This document shows, piece after piece, positions 24,795 to 29,342 of a DNA stretch of 29,342 nucleotides; position 1 is the stretch's first letter, and each line of letters opens with the position of its first letter. Below the pieces are notes generated by a model that worked only from the letters and a program-made list of their open reading frames with translations, was not told the DNA's origin and did not search any database. The stretch lies in contig CANFLP010000007.1 in NCBI GenBank assembly GCA_947447835.1, forward strand, positions 1 through 29,342, given 5' to 3'. Made by a program: the position numbers and the translations under genes. This DNA is from Bacteroidota bacterium (lineage in GTDB: Bacteria; Bacteroidota; Bacteroidia; Chitinophagales; Chitinophagaceae).

Positions 24795-25984
24795 TAATTG
24801 ATAATTTGCTCCGTTATCTTTCCAGTTGTTTTATGTTTCAAGATTAATTTCTTAGCACCATAATGTGTCATCTCTTCTTTTACTAAATAATGGTCTGCAT
24901 CGTATTCTACTAAATGACTTTCTTTAGTCAGACCTTCTTTACCTCTCCAAATATCTAATTTAACAGGCTCCCATAATTTAGATTTAGCCGATTTATAAGC
25001 AGCATCTAAAATACAGTTAACAACGTACCCATCATAAAATGTTTCCTTAGGTGCCTCGCCTTTTTCCATTGAGTTAAACATATCCATGAACATATGGTTG
25101 TAGCCTAATTCATTTAACTCATCGCCAACTGGGAATAACCAACCTCTATCACTCTCTGCTTTTTCTGCAATATAATCTCCACCTTTTCCAGTAGTAAACA
25201 TTTCAAAACCTGTACGTAAAAAACTATTAATCCAAATGGTTCCTTCGGTACCCATTACTTCGTCTCTTAAATCAAGTCCGCCTCTAAAAGTCCAGCTTAC
25301 CTCAAACTGTCCAATAGCGCCGTTCTCATATTTAACCAAGCCAATAGCATGGTCTTCGGCATCAATTGGTTTTACTTGTGTATCTGCCCAGCACATTACT
25401 TCTACAGGTCTGATATCTTTTCCAATATAACTTCTAGAAATTTCTACGCAGTGGCAACCAAGGTCTAAAATACATCCACCACCAGCTTGATTAATATCCC
25501 AGAACCACTCACTATGCGGGCCAGGGTGTGTCTCACGAGACTTAGCCCAAAGAATACGGCCTACAGCCCCTTCTTTAACGCTTTGGTTGGCTTTAATGAA
25601 CTTAGGAGTATACACTAAGTCTTCTAAGTAGCCGTTAAAAATGCCCGCTTCTTCAACAGCAATCAACATTCTTTTTGCTTCATCACTATTACGGCCTAAT
25701 GGCTTAGTGGTCATGACTGCTTTTTTATGCTTACAACAAAGCATCACTGCTGCTTCATGCACATGGTTAGGCAATGAAATACAAACCACATCCACATCGG
25801 GGTGGGAGATAGCTGCTTCCATATCTGTAGTCCAATGAGCACAATTATAATCTGCAGCAAATTTTACAGCCGACTCTTCGCGACGTGCATAAATACTTAC
25901 TACTTTATCTTTACTTCTATAACCTTGCAAGGCATCGGCATAAAAACGGCCAATGAATCCTGCTCCTAACATTGCAATACGCAT
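24794..25984 (-). CDS. Gfo/Idh/MocA-family NAD(P)-dependent oxidoreductase
   Basis: 396 residues. The N-terminal Rossmann fold has G7-A-G-F-I-G12 for dinucleotide binding and ISLPNHVHEAAV. The Lys-Pro motif appears as TTKPLGR (Lys94; Thr replaces the usual Glu of EKP). The second domain has the catalytic Asp174/His178 in GGGCILDLGCHCVE. There is no signal peptide, so it is cytosolic. The family oxidises or reduces sugars and inositols at a ring hydroxyl, or catalyses NAD-assisted epimerisation and hydrolysis. In this locus it could reduce an imported keto-sugar. It is 78 bases downstream of the MFS permease gene with a terminator between, so it is either read through or has its own weak promoter; none was identified. 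Confidence 0.92.
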   Translation of the reverse strand: MRIAMLGAGFIGRFYADALQGYRSKDKVVSIYARREESAVKFAADYNCAHWTTDMEAAISHPDVDVVCISLPNHVHEAAVMLCCKHKKAVMTTKPLGRNSDEAKRMLIAVEEAGIFNGYLEDLVYTPKFIKANQSVKEGAVGRILWAKSRETHPGPHSEWFWDINQAGGGCILDLGCHCVEISRSYIGKDIRPVEVMCWADTQVKPIDAEDHAIGLVKYENGAIGQFEVSWTFRGGLDLRDEVMGTEGTIWINSFLRTGFEMFTTGKGGDYIAEKAESDRGWLFPVGDELNELGYNHMFMDMFNSMEKGEAPKETFYDGYVVNCILDAAYKSAKSKLWEPVKLDIWRGKEGLTKESHLVEYDADHYLVKEEMTHYGAKKLILKHKTTGKITEQIIN

Positions 25985-26022
25985 TTGAATTTGTTTTATT
26001 TTTTATGAGACTTGATAAATAA

Positions 26023-26050
26023 AAAAGCCTACCCCAAAGGATAGGCTTTT
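26023..26050 (-). terminator. Terminator after the MFS permease gene
   Basis: AAAAGCCTA (26023-26031) pairs perfectly with TAGGCTTTT (26042-26050) around a 10-base loop. On the - strand the stem is followed by a T-rich run (TTTTTTATTTATC). It lies 12 bases past the permease stop and could also attenuate read-through into the Gfo/Idh gene. Confidence 0.85.
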
Positions 26051-26062
26051 AGAAATATAAAT

Positions 26063-27253
26063 TTAGGCAGCAGCAATTTCTTTTTTCTCATTAAATGAAA
26101 AAATGAAAGCTACAAGCACCGCACCCGCAATCGCTGCTGGAGTTAACCAAATATTAGTCCACTCGTGACCAGTAGCTGTTTTATGTTGATCAACAACAAA
26201 GCCACTGTACCATGTACCAATAAACATACCTACACCATAGGTTGCAAAAGTGAATAAGCCTTGAGCGGCATTTTTAATAGACTCGCCTGCTTTTTTCTCT
26301 GTATACATATAACCAGTAACAAAGAAGAAATCATAACAAACACCATGTAAAATGATACCTGCGTATAACATCCAACTTGCATCCATGGTTCCGTAAGCAA
26401 AACATACATAACGTAAAACCCATGCACCCATACCTAAAATAAGCATTTTTTTAACACCTATTTTATTGAACATAAATGGAATAGCAAGTATGAATAACGC
26501 CTCAGACATTTGACCCATTGTCATTTTACCTGCTGCATTTTCTAAACCCACTTCGTTTAAGAATGGATTAGCAAAACCGTAGTAAAAAGAAAGTGGAATA
26601 CAAATTAAGATGGCAGCGCCAAAAAATATCAAGTAAGATTTTTCTTTTAATAATACAAAAGCGTCCTTGCCTAAAATACTTGCAGCAGAAGTTTTTGTAC
26701 CAGCACCTTTTGGAGGTGTGTTTGGTAAGATGAAACTAATTACCCCTAATGTTAAAGAAATAGCTGCAGCAACGTGGAATGTGCCAGCTGTTTTCTCAAT
26801 ACCTAATTTTGCAATGATTAAACCTGCAACAATCCAACCTAAAGTTCCAAATACACGAATCCAAGGGAATTGCTTTCCTGGATCAGTCATTTGCGCAAAA
26901 GCAACACTGTTACTTAAGGCAATAGTTGGCATGTATAATAAAGAGTAAACTAAGATCACCCAGTAAAAGCTACTATTGTCCACTTTGGTAGCATAAAATA
27001 ACAATGCTGCACCAACTAAGTGTAAAACACCCATAATTTTTTGAGCGGCAAAAAACTTGTCAGCAATCATACCAACAAAGAATGGAGAAATGATGGTTGC
27101 AATGGCACCTGCACTGTAAGCAGCTCCAATATCAACTCCCGAAGACTTTAATACTTCTCCCATATAAGTTCCCATGGTTACATACCAAGCTCCCCAAATA
27201 TAATATTGGAGGAACATCATGGCAGATAATAAAATACCTGTTTTTAATTTCAT
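26063..27253 (-). CDS. MFS permease, nucleoside:H+ symporter (NupG-like) family
   Basis: 396 residues from the ATG at 27253; a longer frame starting at 27334 adds 27 polar residues that do not fit the family. The start MKLKTGILLSAMMFLQYYIWGAWYVTMGTYM carries the strong signature of the NHS family (NupG/XapB), and about 12 hydrophobic helices follow, with PNTPPKG in the central loop. Enteric members import nucleosides. In Bacteroidota, close relatives lie beside Gfo/Idh/MocA and isomerase-like genes, where a sugar or keto-sugar is a better guess than a nucleoside; here no nucleoside gene is near. It is an inner-membrane protein. It would carry periplasmic products of the locus inward to the cytosolic Gfo/Idh enzyme. 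Confidence 0.88.
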   Translation of the reverse strand: MKLKTGILLSAMMFLQYYIWGAWYVTMGTYMGEVLKSSGVDIGAAYSAGAIATIISPFFVGMIADKFFAAQKIMGVLHLVGAALLFYATKVDNSSFYWVILVYSLLYMPTIALSNSVAFAQMTDPGKQFPWIRVFGTLGWIVAGLIIAKLGIEKTAGTFHVAAAISLTLGVISFILPNTPPKGAGTKTSAASILGKDAFVLLKEKSYLIFFGAAILICIPLSFYYGFANPFLNEVGLENAAGKMTMGQMSEALFILAIPFMFNKIGVKKMLILGMGAWVLRYVCFAYGTMDASWMLYAGIILHGVCYDFFFVTGYMYTEKKAGESIKNAAQGLFTFATYGVGMFIGTWYSGFVVDQHKTATGHEWTNIWLTPAAIAGAVLVAFIFSFNEKKEIAAA

Positions 27254-27283
27254 AAGTGTGTGGTTTTTGGCGTTAGCGTAAAC

Positions 27284-27294
27284 ACTAGCGCAAT
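27284..27294. promoter_or_regulatory. ACTAGCGCAAT motif in the MFS upstream region
   Basis: It matches ACTAACGCAAT at 23573-23583 in 10 of 11 positions and lies 31 bases before the permease start. It is the right part of an imperfect inverted repeat, GCGTTAG, 8 bases, CTAGCGC, at about 27270-27291. No clear -33/-7 pair was found for this gene. It may be an operator for the local regulator. Confidence 0.35.
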
Positions 27295-27410
27295 CGTTAA
27301 ATAAATCGTTGGTTTGGTTTTTAAGCGAATTCAATATACTAATTTATTTGAAAAATAGCACCTAAAACCTTCCATTTTTATCTATTGAATGTGTTTATAG
27401 GACACAAATA

Positions 27411-27444
27411 AAAAGCCCCATAACATTTTATTGCTATAGGGCTT
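27411..27444 (-). terminator. Terminator after metZ
   Basis: AAGCCC (27413-27418) pairs with GGGCTT (27439-27444), then one mismatch and three further A-T pairs inside, around a T-rich loop. On the - strand it is followed by TTTTTATTTG. It lies 23 bases past the metZ stop. Confidence 0.8.
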
Positions 27445-27467
27445 GAATATTGTGTAAAGTAGTCTCC

Positions 27468-28637
27468 TTAGCTAGCTTCCAAAGCCTGTAATATATCGTC
27501 TAAAATATCCTCCTTGTGCTCTAATCCTGCTGAAATACGAATCAATCCTGGAGTGATGCTCACAGCTTGTCGTTCGGCCTCTGATAATTTAGCATGCGTG
27601 GTGCTAGCTGGATGAGATGCAATACTTCGGGTATCGCCTAAATTAGCTGTCATGGAAAGCATTTTCAAACTATTTAAAAATGTTCTACCTGATTCAAGGC
27701 CGCCTTTTAATTCAAAACAAACAATACCACCACCATTCTTCATTTGCTTTTTAGCAATTTCAAAATGAGGGTGTGATGATAAGAAAGGATATTTTACAAA
27801 ATTGATTTTTGCATGGCCCTGTAATTTCTCAGCAATGTATAATGCATTGCTGCAATGACGATCCATTCTCACTTCCAATGTTTCTAAACTCTTACTTAAT
27901 ACCCAAGCATTAAATGGAGATAGGGAAGGGCCTGTGCTACGGCAGAATAAATAAATATCATGTATTAAATCCTTGCGACCAACCACTGCACCACCTAATA
28001 CACGTCCTTGTCCATCAATCCATTTGGTAGCAGAGTGCACTACTAAATCTGCACCTAAATCAATTGGGGTTTGTCCAATAGGAGTTGCAAAACAGTTGTC
28101 TACATTTAATATAACATTGTGCTTTTTAGCAATCGCACTTACCATGCTAATATCCACCACATCTAATCCTGGATTAGTTGGCGTTTCTAAATAAATCATT
28201 TTGGTTTGAGGCGTAATAGCGGCTTCCCATTCGGCATCAGTTGCACTTGCGCCTACATAACTAAAATCAATTCCGTATTTAGGTAAGTATTTAGAAATCA
28301 CTGTATGCGTGCTTCCGAAAATAGAATTACAAGATAAAATATGATCTCCTTTTTTCAATAAAGCCATAAAGGATCCAAACACTGCACTCATTCCACTCGC
28401 AGTAGCAAATCCATCTTCGGCGTTTTCTAAGACACATAATCTATCTACAAACTCTTGTACTGATGGGTTAGAGAATCGACTATAAATATTCGCATCCGAT
28501 TCGTCAGCAAATGCAGCACGCATGTCTTCGGCATTATCAAATGTAAAACTACTTGTCAAGAACATAGGAGAGGCATGCTCATGTTGAGATGTCTGCGGAA
28601 TTCTTGTTCTAATTAATTTGGATTGATTATGCTTCAT
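27468..28637 (-). CDS. metZ: O-succinyl/O-acetylhomoserine sulfhydrylase (MetZ-like)
   Basis: 389 residues of the Cys/Met-metabolism PLP enzyme family (cystathionine gamma-synthase fold). Lys205 in HSATKWIDGQGR is the PLP lysine, and the DGQGR that follows is the mark of the MetZ group, as opposed to the usual YxxGHSD of cystathionine synthases. Other family parts are YSRFSNPSVQEFVDRL near 52, FATASGMSAV near 77, YLETPTNP near 149, NVDNCFATP near 178 and SLGG-equivalent TANLGDTRSIASHPASTTH near 330. It converts activated homoserine and sulfide to homocysteine in methionine synthesis. metX, which makes the activated homoserine, begins on the other strand at 29212, so the acetyl ester is the likely substrate. 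The OsmC-family gene lies 59 bases upstream in the same direction. Confidence 0.9.
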   Translation of the reverse strand: MKHNQSKLIRTRIPQTSQHEHASPMFLTSSFTFDNAEDMRAAFADESDANIYSRFSNPSVQEFVDRLCVLENAEDGFATASGMSAVFGSFMALLKKGDHILSCNSIFGSTHTVISKYLPKYGIDFSYVGASATDAEWEAAITPQTKMIYLETPTNPGLDVVDISMVSAIAKKHNVILNVDNCFATPIGQTPIDLGADLVVHSATKWIDGQGRVLGGAVVGRKDLIHDIYLFCRSTGPSLSPFNAWVLSKSLETLEVRMDRHCSNALYIAEKLQGHAKINFVKYPFLSSHPHFEIAKKQMKNGGGIVCFELKGGLESGRTFLNSLKMLSMTANLGDTRSIASHPASTTHAKLSEAERQAVSITPGLIRISAGLEHKEDILDDILQALEAS

Positions 28638-28696
28638 GCTACTTGTATTAAAATGTGTTCTTGCTAAATTTGATTCAGGGGTGTTGAAAAATTAAA

Positions 28697-29116
28697 TTAT
28701 AAAATTTCAACGCTCCAGGTAATGTTCGCGCCTGCTGCTCTTAATGTAGCAGCAACTGAACAATATTTATCCATCGAAAGGGCACATGCTTTTTCGGCTC
28801 TTTCTTGTGTCATGGTTCCTTTTAATTTAAAAACAATATGAATGGTTTCCCACAATGCAGGTTCTTTACCAACTTGACGTTCTCCATTAATGACCATTTC
28901 AAATATTTCAATGGTTTCTTTTTGCTTCTTTAATATCATCACAACGTCTACACCACTACATCCACCTAATGCACTAAGTAAAGCTTGCATAGGTCTTACG
29001 CCATTGCCATGTCCACCTTGGTCCACAGGGATATCCATTGTCATAGTTTGTCCTGCTTCGTCTGTTGTTACAAATTGATAGTCGTCGTCTATCCGCTTTA
29101 AATTAATAGTAGCCAT
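28697..29116 (-). CDS. OsmC/Ohr-family protein
   Basis: 139 residues, the family length. The two redox cysteines are present: Cys53 in ALGGCSGVDV and Cys119 in DKYCSVAATL, with QGGHGNGVRPMQALLSALGGC leading to the first as in other OsmC proteins. These proteins reduce organic hydroperoxides through a Cys pair, though the YhfA-like subgroup has no proven substrate. Placement next to metZ and metX suggests a sulfur-related role or only shared transcription with metZ. A good promoter lies just upstream (29165-29197 on the - strand). Confidence 0.9.
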   Translation of the reverse strand: MATINLKRIDDDYQFVTTDEAGQTMTMDIPVDQGGHGNGVRPMQALLSALGGCSGVDVVMILKKQKETIEIFEMVINGERQVGKEPALWETIHIVFKLKGTMTQERAEKACALSMDKYCSVAATLRAAGANITWSVEIL

Positions 29117-29155
29117 AGGTTAATGCTTGTTAGTATATAGGAAGTATAAAATTTG

Positions 29156-29197
29156 TACCTTTGGCAAAGGTAATTCAAATAGATACTTACTTTGCAA
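29156..29197. promoter_or_regulatory. Overlapping divergent promoters in a palindrome (osmC / metX)
   Basis: TACCTTTGGCAAAGGTA at 29156-29172 is a perfect 17-bp palindrome, and each half is a TAnnTTTG -7 element, one per strand. For osmC on the - strand a TTG (29195-29197) stands 22 bases before the -7. For metX on the + strand the nearest TTG (29127-29129) is 26 bases away, so that -33 is weaker. The metX leader would be only about 40-45 bases, and no SAM riboswitch is visible in it. Confidence 0.6.
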
Positions 29198-29211
29198 TAG
29201 AATTCGAAAAA

Positions 29212-29342
29212 ATGGGTCCAACAATATATCAATACAATCAGCCTTTTGCACTTGAATGTGGGGTGAGTTTGCCAAAGCTTAAAATAGCATACCATACCTA
29301 CGGGGAGTTCACTCCTGGTAAGAAAGTGGCTTGGGTTTGTCA
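29212..29342 (+). CDS. metX: Homoserine O-acetyltransferase, N-terminal fragment
   Basis: An ATG at 29212 opens a frame that runs off the right edge (43 codons seen): MGPTIYQYNQPFALECGVSL, then LPKLKIAYHTYGEF and KKVAWVC. The pattern of a short N-terminus, FxLExGxxLPxLxIAYxTYG, is typical of the alpha/beta-hydrolase MetX. The catalytic Ser, Asp and His would lie beyond the window. MetX acetylates homoserine, and the neighbouring MetZ-like enzyme would use the product. The upstream frame has no closer ATG. An A-rich stretch (GAAAAA) precedes the start, as usual in Bacteroidota. Confidence 0.85.
   Translation, partial: MGPTIYQYNQPFALECGVSLPKLKIAYHTYGEFTPGKKVAWVC

Noticed and set aside
27254..27334. 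Longer N-terminus for the MFS permease starting at 27334
   Set aside because: The extra 27 residues do not resemble the family, which starts directly with the MKLKTGILL-like first helix.
28644..28652. TGTATTAAA before metZ as another copy of the enzyme-operon half-site
   Set aside because: A single AT-rich 9-mer is expected about once by chance in this window and lacks the second arm.
28683..28711. Inverted repeat GTTGAAA...TTTCAAC between the OsmC-family gene and metZ
   Set aside because: Only 7 A/T-rich pairs, partly inside the OsmC coding end and without a GC stem; unlikely to be a terminator, and the two genes may be co-transcribed.
29117..29211. SAM riboswitch before metX
   Set aside because: The leader is too short and shows no multi-stem core; only the promoter palindrome is evident.
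29098..29295. Open frame on the - strand over the osmC/metX gap
   Set aside because: It overlaps the promoter palindrome and the metX start, and its amino-acid makeup is not protein-like.

Overview
The window looks like a chromosomal segment of a low-GC member of the Bacteroidota, probably a Chitinophagaceae-like bacterium. The evidence is a SusC/SusD pair, other TonB-dependent outer-membrane barrels, several lipoproteins, A-rich leaders without clear Shine-Dalgarno sites, and promoter-like TAnnTTTG elements. The genus is a guess. No rRNA, tRNA, insertion sequence, integrase or CRISPR array was seen. No gene-free stretch exceeds 300 bases; the longest are 5242-5490, 24549-24793 and 27254-27467, and each holds sites listed below.

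Left part (1-5241): the 3' part of an outer-membrane beta-barrel gene on the + strand meets a compact four-gene operon on the - strand. In transcription order this is pxpB, pxpC, pxpA and an NRAMP-fold transporter. It encodes ATP-dependent 5-oxoprolinase and probably its substrate importer.

Centre (5242-22721): a polysaccharide- or glycoside-utilisation locus on the + strand. A SusC/SusD pair ends in a strong terminator. A second unit of six genes follows: a VCBS/FG-GAP plus ASPIC-UnbV lipoprotein, a vanadium-haloperoxidase-type lipoprotein, two tandem GMC flavoprotein oxidoreductases, a GH30 glycosidase and a GH3 beta-glucosidase. GH30 plus GH3 points to a beta-glucan, perhaps beta-1,6-linked. 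The GMC pair suggests oxidation of the sugar as well as hydrolysis.

Right of centre (22729-27253): a Nudix-fold gene with a degenerate catalytic box (probably a sugar-sensing regulator), a Tat-exported TIM-barrel isomerase-like protein, an 88-bp tandem repeat that runs into a bidirectional terminator, a Gfo/Idh/MocA dehydrogenase and a nucleoside:H+ symporter-type MFS permease. Together with the GMC enzymes these resemble the parts of the 3-keto-glycoside route: oxidise, cleave or isomerise, import, reduce. This reading is an inference.

Right end (27468-29342): methionine/sulfur genes. metZ and an OsmC-family gene lie on the - strand, and the start of metX is divergent on the + strand. A perfect 17-bp palindrome between osmC and metX places a promoter -7 element on each strand.
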